Source: Gammaproteobacteria bacterium (lineage in GTDB: Bacteria > Pseudomonadota > Gammaproteobacteria > Acidiferrobacterales > SZUA-150). Taken from it: a stretch of 59,346 nt of DNA. Each line of letters starts with the position of its first letter. Within the stretch, counting starts at the first letter, position 1. Below the pieces are notes generated by a model that searched no databases, had not been told where the DNA came from, and was given only the letters and a program-made list of their open reading frames with translations. The position numbers and the translations under genes were made by a program. The stretch is taken from positions 1-59,346 of the forward strand of contig JAOUNW010000001.1 in assembly GCA_029880755.1 (NCBI GenBank). Reading direction: 5' to 3'. Shown one piece after another: positions 26,417-34,138 of the stretch.

Positions 26417-28186
26417 ATGTTTCGTATTCGTAAGATTTATGACGATGCTTCACCGCGCAATCGTAGCGCCATCGAACAGGTGTTGGAGATTCTGCGCCAG
26501 CAATTTCCCGGCGCACGCCCGGTAGAGTTCGATAAACTACCGAAACAACTGACCGATCCCCTTAAGTATAAATATCGTTCCGTACTGCTGGTGGCAGAGG
26601 ATGGAATGGACAACGTCAAGGGATTTGCCATGTTGTTACATATGCCTGATATTGAGATCGTGTATCTGGAGTTGGTATCGGCAGCACCGGGTGGTACAGG
26701 TGGAGGTATAGGCAGCGCTCTGTATGAGCGAGTGCGCGAGGAAGCACTGTCACTTAATGTTTACGGCATATTTTTCGAATGTAGTGTCGATGACCCGAAA
26801 GTTATTCAAGGCCCGGAGACGTTGAAGCAGAACATAGCGCGACTACGATTTTATGAGCGATACGGCGCCAGACCGATAATTAACAATGTCTATGCCTCAC
26901 CAGTTAACGAAGGGGATCAAGATCTTTATTACTTGGTATTCGACGATATCGGCCAGGGAGTCACTCTCAGGCGGCAGATAGCACGTAAGGTAGTGCGCGC
27001 TATCCTGGAACGTAAGTACTCTGATGTTATACCAAAAAAACAAATTGATGAGGTGGTTAACTCATTTCGCGATGATCCAATACGGCTCCGTGAACCACGT
27101 TATCTTAATCCAAAAAAGTTCAGCGATACTTTGCCGAAAACAAAGGGCATAGCCTTAATTGTTAATGAGGGACATGATATTCATCACGTCAGGGACCATG
27201 GTTATGTTGAGGCGCCCGTCAGACTGTCAGCTATATTGCATCACTTGAATAAAACCAGTTTGTTTACTCGTATCAATCCAAAACGCACACCAGAGAAATA
27301 CATAAAAGCGGTACATGATCACAATTTTGTGCATTATCTGCGTCGTGCTTGTGCCCGCTTGCCCATGGGGAAATCCATTTATCCAATAATATTTCCCATT
27401 CGTAATGTAGCAAGGCCACCGAAAGACTTCGAGTTACAGGTGGGTTATTATTGCGTTGATACCTTTACGCCGCTTAATCATAACGCCTATCTGGCAGCTC
27501 GGGGTGCGGTGGATTGTGCAGTTACAGGCGCCAATGCCATTCTTGAAGGGTTTGATATCGCCTATGCCTTGGTGCGTCCGCCCGGGCATCACGCCGAACG
27601 GCGAGCGTTTGGCGGATTCTGTTATTTTAATTCTGCTGCAGTTGCCGCCAATTACCTGAGCAGTTATGGCCGCGTGGCTGTTCTGGATGTGGATTTTCAT
27701 CATGGTAATGGCACCCAGAATATTTTCTATCAACGCGCTGATGTCTTTACTGTATCTATCCATGGTGATCCGCATTTTGCATATCCACATTTTTCCGGTT
27801 TTGCCGATGAAAAAGGCGAAGGAGACGGCATGGGCTATAATTTGAATTTACCGTTGCCGGAAAAAACCGATGTTGATCGTTATCAGCGAACATTGACCAG
27901 AGCATTGAAAAAGATAGCCGATTTCCGGCCAGCGTTTCTCGTAGTGGCCTTGGGTTTGGATACGGCCAAGGCTGATCCTACCGGTACCTGGCAACTGGTA
28001 GCCAAGGATTTTCATGCAAATGGACGCATGATCGGTGGTCTCAATTTACCAACATTGGTAGTGCAGGAAGGCGGTTACCGTACTCGCACGCTTGGTAGTA
28101 ATGCGCGACATTTTTTCGAAGGGTTGTGGGCGACCCATCGTGTGCGCGCGAAATCATCAAAACAGAAACAGGCGCCTGTTAAATAA
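26417..28186 (+). CDS. Fusion of GNAT acetyltransferase and HDAC-family deacetylase
   Basis: A 589-residue two-domain protein. Residues 1-180 fit GNAT: an acetyl-CoA loop GGTGGGIGSALYERVREEA near 95 and LRFYERYGARPI near 150. Residues 250-580 form a class II-like HDAC/acetylpolyamine amidohydrolase domain: VRPPGHHAERRAFGGFCYFN near 389 with the paired catalytic His, VLDVDFHHGNGTQ near 424 with zinc ligands, GLDTAKADP near 512 with the third ligand, and QEGGYR near 550. All key deacetylase residues are kept. It would add and remove acetyl groups on an unknown amine or lysine substrate. The ATG at 26417 is preferred over TTG 26402. Confidence 0.85.
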   Translation: MFRIRKIYDDASPRNRSAIEQVLEILRQQFPGARPVEFDKLPKQLTDPLKYKYRSVLLVAEDGMDNVKGFAMLLHMPDIEIVYLELVSAAPGGTGGGIGSALYERVREEALSLNVYGIFFECSVDDPKVIQGPETLKQNIARLRFYERYGARPIINNVYASPVNEGDQDLYYLVFDDIGQGVTLRRQIARKVVRAILERKYSDVIPKKQIDEVVNSFRDDPIRLREPRYLNPKKFSDTLPKTKGIALIVNEGHDIHHVRDHGYVEAPVRLSAILHHLNKTSLFTRINPKRTPEKYIKAVHDHNFVHYLRRACARLPMGKSIYPIIFPIRNVARPPKDFELQVGYYCVDTFTPLNHNAYLAARGAVDCAVTGANAILEGFDIAYALVRPPGHHAERRAFGGFCYFNSAAVAANYLSSYGRVAVLDVDFHHGNGTQNIFYQRADVFTVSIHGDPHFAYPHFSGFADEKGEGDGMGYNLNLPLPEKTDVDRYQRTLTRALKKIADFRPAFLVVALGLDTAKADPTGTWQLVAKDFHANGRMIGGLNLPTLVVQEGGYRTRTLGSNARHFFEGLWATHRVRAKSSKQKQAPVK

Positions 28187-28249
28187 GGACCGGGGCTCAA
28201 CCGGATCTTATTACACCTGATGGATGGCTGCTAAGGTGATTGGAACAGA

Positions 28250-29581
28250 TTAGCGCGCGCCTTGTGAACCCCGATGGCTGCGATTCCCGGGTTTATGACG
28301 GGACCGGTTCGGATAGCCCGGAGCTCCCTTGAGCGCAGGCCGTTGACCTTTGTTGGCTGGCGCTGTCTTTTTTCCCGCGGGGTTTCTCGCTTTTTGTTGT
28401 TGCCTGCCACGACCCTGATTGATGGGTTCAGCCTTAATGGAAGGGTCGGGCGCATAGCCGTCAATCACCACCTTAGGGATATCGCGTTTAATCAGACGTT
28501 CAATATCTCTAAGAAATCCCGATTCATCAACACAAACCAGTGACATGGCCTCACCCTCATGGCCTGCGCGGCCTGTACGACCGATGCGGTGCACATAGTC
28601 TTCGGGTATGTTGGGTAATTCATAGTTCACCACATGCGGTAACTGGGTAATATCCAGTCCTCGCGCGGCAATATCGGTTGCCACCAATGCTCGTACCTGA
28701 CCGGTTTTAAAATCCGCCAGCGCACGGGTGCGTGCCCCCTGGCTTTTGTTGCCGTGGATGGCGCATGCGCTAATACCATCTTTATTCAATTGTTCTGCAA
28801 GACGGTTTGCGCCATGCTTGGTACGGGTAAACACCAGCACTTGTTTCCAGTTGTTGGAGCCGATGAGAAAAGACAACAGTTCACGTTTGCGCGATTTATC
28901 CACCGGATGTACGACTTGCGAGACCAGTTCTGCAGAGGCATTACGCTGAGCAACTTCCACCAGTGCAGGCGACTCGAGCAGATCATTGGCAAGTTTTTTA
29001 ATCTCATCTGAAAACGTGGCGGAAAACAGCAGCGTTTGTTTCTGTCTTGGTAGTAGTGACAAAACCTTGCGGATGTCACGTATGAAACCCATGTCCAGCA
29101 TGCGGTCAGCTTCATCGAGCACCAGTATTTCAATTTTCGAAAGATTTGCGGAATTCTGGCCGACATGATCCAGCAATCTTCCCGGCGTGGCCACCAGAAT
29201 ATCGACGCCCTTAATGAGTTTTATTTTTTGCGGATTGATGCTGACACCACCAAACACCACGGCGGATCTTAAAGGCAGATATCTTCCGTAGGTCTCTACA
29301 CTTTCCGCAACCTGCGCCGCTAGCTCCCGGGTGGGTGTTAATACCAATGCGCGAATCGGACGACGACCGGTTTCCGATTGAGTAGACGACATTAATCTTT
29401 GTAGTAGAGGCAGGGTAAAACCGGCTGTTTTGCCCGTACCGGTTTGCGCGCCACCCATAATATCGCGCCCTTCCAGAATCAGAGGGATCGCCTGTTGTTG
29501 TATGGGGGTGGCCTTGTTGTAGCCTTTTTCAGCTACCGCGCGAAGTAATTCGGCTCTGAGACCGAGGGATTCAAATGACAT
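28250..29581 (-). CDS. DEAD-box RNA helicase, RhlE-like (copy 1)
   Basis: A 443-residue ATP-dependent RNA helicase. The start at 29581 (MSFESLG) is set by a GGAGA site and family alignment; an upstream ATG at 29626 is in frame but not needed. Motifs seen: Q motif (NKATPIQQQAI), motif I AQTGTGKT near 50, PTRELAAQV, motif II VLDEADRMLDMG near 155, SATF, and motif VI HRIGRTGRAG near 340. The C-terminus is basic (RGRQQQKARN ... SHRGSQ), typical of RhlE. It unwinds RNA in ribosome assembly or mRNA turnover. It is divergent from the cspA/RRM genes. Confidence 0.9.
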   Translation of the reverse strand: MSFESLGLRAELLRAVAEKGYNKATPIQQQAIPLILEGRDIMGGAQTGTGKTAGFTLPLLQRLMSSTQSETGRRPIRALVLTPTRELAAQVAESVETYGRYLPLRSAVVFGGVSINPQKIKLIKGVDILVATPGRLLDHVGQNSANLSKIEILVLDEADRMLDMGFIRDIRKVLSLLPRQKQTLLFSATFSDEIKKLANDLLESPALVEVAQRNASAELVSQVVHPVDKSRKRELLSFLIGSNNWKQVLVFTRTKHGANRLAEQLNKDGISACAIHGNKSQGARTRALADFKTGQVRALVATDIAARGLDITQLPHVVNYELPNIPEDYVHRIGRTGRAGHEGEAMSLVCVDESGFLRDIERLIKRDIPKVVIDGYAPDPSIKAEPINQGRGRQQQKARNPAGKKTAPANKGQRPALKGAPGYPNRSRHKPGNRSHRGSQGAR

Positions 29582-30110
29582 GCTATGATGTTCTCCAAAA
29601 ATACGTTTGGGTATCGGCCTACCCAATGCTTTTGTTTTGGGTCGGTCTAGGCGGAAAGTGTGTGTTTCGAGGTAAATCGGGAAGGATTACCGCGTTGACG
29701 GCAAGTGCAGACCGAAGTGCACCGATGCTTGTGACGGAACTATACCACAGCTGCTGCATTAGAGAGAGAAATAACATTGTACGGGTGCTCTTAAGCCTGG
29801 TCCTTTGAGAGCCAAATGGCGAGGAGTGGGCTGGAATATGGCCTGCCTGAGGAACGGGCGCGGAAGGGCGTGAAACCAGGTTTAGCCACTGTTTTGTCGA
29901 AATTAAAAGATCCAATAGCCCTTGATTTACCGTATCTGAGCCCCATTTGGAAAAAAGCATAGTGTTTCTGGATAAAAACAGGGTATACTACGTGGCGCTA
30001 CATTCTATCCTGGTTTTTGTCAGAAGTTTTCTCGAAGTTTTCTCCTGTTAATTACCTCGCAAGATTTGTAACACATACTTATTTTTTAATTTTTTATTGA
30101 GGTATTTAAC
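29582..30110. promoter_or_regulatory. Divergent regulatory region and cspA leader
   Basis: A 529-base gap without a gene. TATACT at 29984-29989 is a good -10 element for cspA; a -35 is not clear. It gives a leader of roughly 115 bases before cspA, long and U-rich near the end, as expected for cold-shock mRNAs. No cold-box motif was identified with confidence. Confidence 0.5.
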
Positions 30111-30311
30111 ATGGCAACAGGAACCGTTAAATGGTTTAACGAATCCAAAGGCTTCGGCTTTATCACTCCTTCTGATGGCAGCAAAGATGTATTTGTTCAC
30201 TTTTCTGTTATCGCCAGCGAAGGTTTTCGCACTCTGGCAGAAGGCCAGCAGGTGACCTTCGATGTAGAAAACGGACCCAAAGGCCCGCAGGCGACAAACG
30301 TACGGATCTAA
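30111..30311 (+). CDS. Cold-shock protein, CspA family (copy 1)
   Basis: A 66-residue single cold-shock domain. RNP1 (KGFGFI) and RNP2 (VFVHF) are intact, with the start MATGTVKWFNESKGFGFI. It binds single-stranded RNA and melts structure. TTGAGG lies before the ATG. It is followed by a terminator hairpin and then an RRM-protein gene; the same pair recurs at 40046-40590. Confidence 0.93.
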   Translation: MATGTVKWFNESKGFGFITPSDGSKDVFVHFSVIASEGFRTLAEGQQVTFDVENGPKGPQATNVRI

Positions 30312-30338
30312 CCAATCTGTTGGTTTGATGTTTCGAAT

Positions 30339-30372
30339 GAACCCCGCGAGCAATTGCGGGGTTTATTTTTTT
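30339..30372 (+). terminator. Intrinsic terminator between cspA and the RRM gene
   Basis: AACCCCGC pairs with GCGGGGTT and is followed by a T-rich tail. It would make cspA mainly monocistronic with partial readthrough into the RRM gene. Confidence 0.8.
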
Positions 30373-30394
30373 ACACGAGAAGAGGTATTTAAAC

Positions 30395-30664
30395 GTGAAG
30401 AAACTATTTGTTGGCAGTTTGCCACCTACGACTACTGAAGAATCCCTGGAGACTCTGTTTTCAGAATTTGGCACAGTGCGCTCGATCAAACTCGTGAAAG
30501 ACCTGTTCTCAGGTCACTGTAAAGGATTTGGTTTTCTGGAAATGGAAGGCCACCATGCCCGTGCAGCCATTGCTGGACTGGATGGCAAATCATTTCAGGG
30601 TCATATGCTTAAGGTTAAATATGAAGAAGATCGCGCAGCTGGTCACAAGGGCAAGCGCCGCTGA
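30395..30664 (+). CDS. RRM-type RNA-binding protein (copy 1)
   Basis: An 89-residue single RNA-recognition motif. RNP2 (LFVGSL) and RNP1 (KGFGFLEM) are present, followed by a basic tail (HKGKRR). Bacterial RRM proteins of this size occur in cyanobacteria and many proteobacteria, often with cold-shock links. The start is GTG at 30395, with GAGG about ten bases upstream. It lies just after a terminator behind cspA, mirroring the second pair. Confidence 0.9.
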   Translation: MKKLFVGSLPPTTTEESLETLFSEFGTVRSIKLVKDLFSGHCKGFGFLEMEGHHARAAIAGLDGKSFQGHMLKVKYEEDRAAGHKGKRR

Positions 30665-30717
30665 GCTTAGGCGGACATGATTGCATTGGTAGATAATGAT
30701 TGGCGCAGGAACACTTT

Positions 30718-30972
30718 ATGACATTTATTAGAGACGCAGTGTCACCCGATAAAACCTACCAGGTGGTGGCAGTAGAAAAGACTGAGCCACCGGCGGGTAT
30801 GAAGGGCGGAAGCTGGTACAAGTACATTATTGCGCTGGAGGATCATGCCATTGTCGGTAATCGGCGCGGCACACTTAAGCAGGTTACAGAGTATGCCAAC
30901 GAATGCGCCGAGAACCTCAGCTCCCGCGTTGCCCGTGGTACATCCACCTGGGTTTCCCGTCGCAAGAGATAA
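30718..30972 (+). CDS. Small conserved-looking hypothetical protein
   Basis: An 84-residue protein starting MTFIRDAVSPDK; AGGA lies eight bases before the ATG at 30718, which is preferred over an in-frame TTG at 30700. It contains GGSWYKYIIALEDHAIVGNRR and ends with a basic stretch (STWVSRRKR). It may bind nucleic acid, given the charge and its place behind the RRM gene, but no domain is recognised. Confidence 0.6.
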   Translation: MTFIRDAVSPDKTYQVVAVEKTEPPAGMKGGSWYKYIIALEDHAIVGNRRGTLKQVTEYANECAENLSSRVARGTSTWVSRRKR

Positions 30973-31183
30973 TCCGATCCATATATCCTTATGCACTTTT
31001 TCGGTGCGATGGGAATTTATTTAGTGTGTCTGTGCCGAGGCGACCCGGAATGATCGCTACCTCGGGTGATACCGCTAGACTACTCACGCGCAATTCAGCT
31101 GCAAAATCAATAGTGAGTGCTTCTCCCGAGGAAAAGGGGATGGGCGAATAAGCTCATAGTTGTCCGGTGTATTTCCCAGCCTC

Positions 31184-31225
31184 TTGATATTGATCAATAT
31201 TTCAGCCGACAAACAAAATTATAAT
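31184..31225 (+). promoter_or_regulatory. FNR/ANR-type class II promoter
   Basis: TTGATATTGATCAA at 31184-31197 is a perfect FNR box. A consensus -10 TATAAT lies at 31220-31225, giving a start near 31232 and a box centre at -41.5. The downstream methyltransferase gene begins at 31266. This predicts activation under low oxygen. Confidence 0.82.
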
Positions 31226-31265
31226 AATTGCCGTTATCTAGACCATCCAAAGAAAAAGAGAATTT

Positions 31266-32015
31266 ATGGCCTGTACCTATAGCAAAAAGGAGGACGCCCG
31301 CAGAAGGGCCTTTGAGGCTATCTGGGCCAACGATATCAACGAAGTATTTGCCGATGTTGCCGATTATTATGATCGTATTAATTTGTTTGCAAGCCTCGGT
31401 ATGCTGGATATCTGGCGCGATAATTTTATCTCAACCATCGAAACCCGACCCAAAGACAGGGTGCTGGATGTGTGTGCGGGAACCAACGTAGTTGGAATTG
31501 ACCTGCTGAAACGGCAACCGGACCTCGATGTCTATGCCATCGATAGAAGTGTCGCCATGCAGGAAGTGGGCAGAGAGCGGGCACAGCGCCAAGGTTTTAA
31601 TATTAATGGCGTTATTGGCGATGTGCACAAATTACCATTTCCGGATAACTACTTTGACGTTGTGACGCTGCAATATGCTACACGCCATTTACGTGTCATG
31701 GATGTTTTTTGCGAGATTAATCGTGTCCTGAAGCCGGGAGGGCATTTTTATCACTGCGATATGTTAAGGCCCGCCAATAAATTTGTTGAGCAAGCGTACT
31801 ATCTGTACCTCAGAAGCTGTTTAATGTTTTTGTCCTGGGCCTTTCGAAGCGGTAAAGCTGCCGTGAGATGCCAGGGCTACTTTATTGATGCTATACGCAT
31901 GTTTTACTCAACAGAGGAGTTGTCGCGGATGATGTCTGAGCTTGGCTACTCTAATATAGTGGGAAAATCTGTCCTGGGAGGGGCAGTGGCTTTCCATCAG
32001 GCATGTAAGGGATAA
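31266..32015 (+). CDS. UbiE-like SAM-dependent methyltransferase
   Basis: A 249-residue class I methyltransferase resembling UbiE/MenG: VADYYDRINLFASLGMLDIW near residue 40, SAM-binding VLDVCAGTNVVGIDLL near 70, GDVHKLPFPDNYFDVVTLQ near 120 and VLKPGGHF near 155. It departs from true UbiE in motif I (CAGTNVVG instead of GGTGD) and has a Cys-containing N-terminus. It stands alone behind an FNR promoter. A role in quinone biosynthesis during oxygen limitation is a reasonable guess, not shown. Confidence 0.8.
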   Translation: MACTYSKKEDARRRAFEAIWANDINEVFADVADYYDRINLFASLGMLDIWRDNFISTIETRPKDRVLDVCAGTNVVGIDLLKRQPDLDVYAIDRSVAMQEVGRERAQRQGFNINGVIGDVHKLPFPDNYFDVVTLQYATRHLRVMDVFCEINRVLKPGGHFYHCDMLRPANKFVEQAYYLYLRSCLMFLSWAFRSGKAAVRCQGYFIDAIRMFYSTEELSRMMSELGYSNIVGKSVLGGAVAFHQACKG

Positions 32016-32072
32016 ACATACCTTAAAACTGGATCTTCTTTAGGCAAGAGAGCATTCGGATACTCTAGCCTT

Positions 32073-32579
32073 TTAAATCCCAAGTGCATTAATGACCCAG
32101 CTACTACCGTTATCATCGGCATCGGGGTGGCGATGGTCGATGAGCCGCTCAATTTCGTTTACCCGTTTTTTGGGCACATCCACCATTAATAGCACCTCGT
32201 TGTGATCCAGAGCTACCTGGAATTCTGCCAGGGTGACCTCAGGAACACGTATGGCATAAAACGCCCCACCTAAAAAGGTCGCGATCATTATCGCCAGCGC
32301 CACGATGGACCAAAAACCGAAACCCCACGCTATAGTTAACGCAAAACCGATCAAGGCTACGACGAATAATGTCAGGTCGCTGTTCCAGAGAATCCGCGCC
32401 AGTCGTGCCCGTAGGTCGCGTTTCTGGTATTGCGTGGCCTGGGGCAGGGACGAGATATCGTTATCCTTGCGCGCCAGCGCATGAATGTAGTGCCGGGAAA
32501 TACCCGCTGAGGTAAGGGTGGTCACGGCATCGTGTGCGGTAATGGCTGATGGGAACAGAAAATACAGGCGTCGAAACAT
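32073..32579 (-). CDS. Inner-membrane protein of unknown function
   Basis: A 168-residue protein. The N-terminal 60 residues look like a small soluble domain (LYFLFPSAITAHDAVTTL then ALARKDNDI). Two adjacent helices follow (LTLFVVALIGFALTIAWGF and IVALAIMIATFLGGAFYAI), then a soluble end with LDHNEVLLMVDVPKKRVNEIE. The layout resembles DUF1269 or general-stress-protein-17M-like proteins. GGAGGTGC precedes the ATG. It converges with the methyltransferase gene. Confidence 0.7.
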   Translation of the reverse strand: MFRRLYFLFPSAITAHDAVTTLTSAGISRHYIHALARKDNDISSLPQATQYQKRDLRARLARILWNSDLTLFVVALIGFALTIAWGFGFWSIVALAIMIATFLGGAFYAIRVPEVTLAEFQVALDHNEVLLMVDVPKKRVNEIERLIDHRHPDADDNGSSWVINALGI

Positions 32580-32816
32580 GATGCACCTCCTGGTTTGAGT
32601 GGAGAGGCCGCCGTGTTAGCCGGATGTTTCAGTTTAACGCCGATGTTGTACCGGTAAAGAACCCCGGTTTGCAGGGGCAAATGGCTTGACTGGATTTTTT
32701 AGGTCTCAGTTAATGGGCGGTGCCCTATATGTTTGATAAAGTACCGGGGCAGGGGTGTTTTAGGGATGGTTTGGTGCCCTGTATATCGTGCGGGGCCATA
32801 AAGGAGGCGTCATATC

Positions 32817-33086
32817 ATGACCGACTCAGCGCAGCAAGATCTGCACTTGGCGGAAATCCGGGAGCTGGCGCAGCGCTATAGTGCAGAGATGATCGAACAG
32901 TGCCTGCAGCAGGCCCTGTCGCAGCAGGAAAACCCCTGTTTTGACGATGATGAAGTACAGAAGGTGGTTAGTGTATTGGCCAAGGCAGAATTTGTTAAAT
33001 CCTTGATGTCGCAGGGAAAGACCTTATCGGAAGCCATGCGCGAACTGGGTCGGCGTATCCGGGCCGTTCAGAATCTGGCGAAATAG
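32817..33086 (+). CDS. Small helical hypothetical protein
   Basis: An 89-residue, mostly helical, acidic protein (AEIRELAQRYSAEMIEQCLQQAL) with no known domain. AAAGGAGG lies upstream. In the leader, GGTGCCCTATAT near 32717 and a similar GGTGCCCTGTATAT near 32772 repeat and may be operator halves. It lies 111 bases before tusE, so a role in sulfur metabolism is possible by position only. Confidence 0.6.
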   Translation: MTDSAQQDLHLAEIRELAQRYSAEMIEQCLQQALSQQENPCFDDDEVQKVVSVLAKAEFVKSLMSQGKTLSEAMRELGRRIRAVQNLAK

Positions 33087-33197
33087 CTTGTTTGAGGCAA
33101 AAATAACGCGCTAGTATTGAGGGCACTAAAGACATTCATCATTTTGTTAGGGACAATAGCCTGGATTGCAACTTGGTTATTCAGGAGAATACGTAAT

Positions 33198-33491
33198 ATG
33201 TTAGAAACAGATGGTGATGGTTTTTTATTGAATCGTGATGAATGGTCAGAGCAGGTGATGCATGATCTTGCCAAAAAAGAAAATTTCGCTCTAACCGATG
33301 ACCATATCAAATATATTTTGTCGGCACGGCAAATGTTTGAAGAAGACGGCACCGTTCCACCGCTGCGGGTGTTCGCCAAGGCCCACGGCATGGACCGCAA
33401 GGCCGGGCCCTTAAACGATCTTTTTGGTGGTGGCCCCATGAAAAAAATCGCCAAGTTTGGCGGCTTACCCAAGCCGACAGGTTGCGTCTAG
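33198..33491 (+). CDS. tusE: TusE/DsrC-family sulfur-relay protein
   Basis: A 97-residue protein. The start at 33198 follows CAGGAG and gives the usual MLETDGDGFLLNRDEWSEQV beginning. The C-terminal arm ends KIAKFGGLPKPTGCV. The penultimate cysteine that carries persulfide is present; the second cysteine of true DsrC, eleven residues earlier, is Ala here. It is therefore a TusE-like single-Cys carrier rather than a dissimilatory DsrC. In the Tus pathway it passes sulfur to MnmA for tRNA thiolation; here it may also serve DsrE-type partners. No dsrAB is in the window. Confidence 0.85.
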   Translation: MLETDGDGFLLNRDEWSEQVMHDLAKKENFALTDDHIKYILSARQMFEEDGTVPPLRVFAKAHGMDRKAGPLNDLFGGGPMKKIAKFGGLPKPTGCV

Positions 33492-33532
33492 AGTCAGGCA
33501 AGGCAACGCCGCGCCTGTTCTGTGGTACACCT

Positions 33533-33733
33533 ATGTCGAACTTTCCCTTTACCATCCCGGGTCATATTCAGTGGATTGCGCAGGACAGCAATGGCGTTTG
33601 GTGGGGCTATACCGCTGAACCCCATCGCCATGATACGGGCTGGTATGAGAATGAGACGGGTGAGTATATTCGATTGGGCGTCACTGAATCCGCAGGCTGG
33701 GAGCGGTCTCTACAAAGAGTGATCAATAAATAA
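33533..33733 (+). CDS. Small hypothetical protein downstream of tusE
   Basis: A 66-residue Trp-rich protein (IQWIAQDSNGVWWGY, GWYENETGEYIRL, GWERSL). The ATG at 33533 is chosen because the longer reading from 33482 overlaps tusE. No ribosome site is clear. It is 41 bases past tusE on the same strand and may share the transcript. No function is recognised. Confidence 0.5.
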   Translation: MSNFPFTIPGHIQWIAQDSNGVWWGYTAEPHRHDTGWYENETGEYIRLGVTESAGWERSLQRVINK

Positions 33734-33831
33734 TATTGTGGTTATTGTGGTGAGGGATAGTTTTACCGAGTTATAGGGTACGATGACAATAAGTCCATTG
33801 CTCGTTGCTTTTTTCATAATAATGATTCAGA

Positions 33832-34069
33832 CCATGATGTCGAATCAGTTGTGCCTGTTAAACAGAAACATGGCGTCTTACCCCAGTTGGGATCCTGTCA
33901 CACTGGCCTGATTGACGGTTATGTCATTGAAGGTCACGTGCCGGCGGATGGCATCAAGCGTCTGTTAAGAGAAAAGCCTGCCGTCGCCTGAATGATTTGT
34001 TCGGTGGCGGATCCATGAAAAAAATCGCCAAGTTTGGTGGTTTGCCCAAGCCCACCGACTGCATCTAAA
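33832..34069 (+). pseudogene. Chimeric pseudogene: DUF411 fragment joined to a tusE fragment
   Basis: Bases 33832-33988 copy 36178-36334 of the DUF411 gene with six differences in 157 (about 96% identity). They encode the middle of that protein without its start or CxxC region, and meet TGA at the junction. Bases 33988-34069 resemble the last 27 codons of tusE (33410-33491), ending KPTDCI, but at clearly lower identity, and eight A residues replace seven, which shifts the frame. Neither part can make a functional protein. The remaining flanks 33734-33831 hold nothing I recognise. Confidence 0.85.
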
Positions 34070-34077
34070 AAGAAAAC

Positions 34078-34110
34078 GGACCCTGTTTCACTTCCGAGAA
34101 CAGGGTCCGG
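34078..34110 (-). terminator. Intrinsic terminator after the multicopper oxidase gene
   Basis: CGGACCCTGTT pairs with AACAGGGTCCG; on the minus strand it is followed by TTTTCTTTTT. It may also stop plus-strand transcription coming from the tusE side. Confidence 0.8.
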
Positions 34111-34138
34111 CAAGTTTTATTGTTATTGTTTTATAGTT

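Noticed and set aside
33198..33491. Dissimilatory DsrC assignment for the tusE gene
   Set aside because: The second C-terminal cysteine, eleven residues before the last, is Ala; only the TusE-type cysteine remains.
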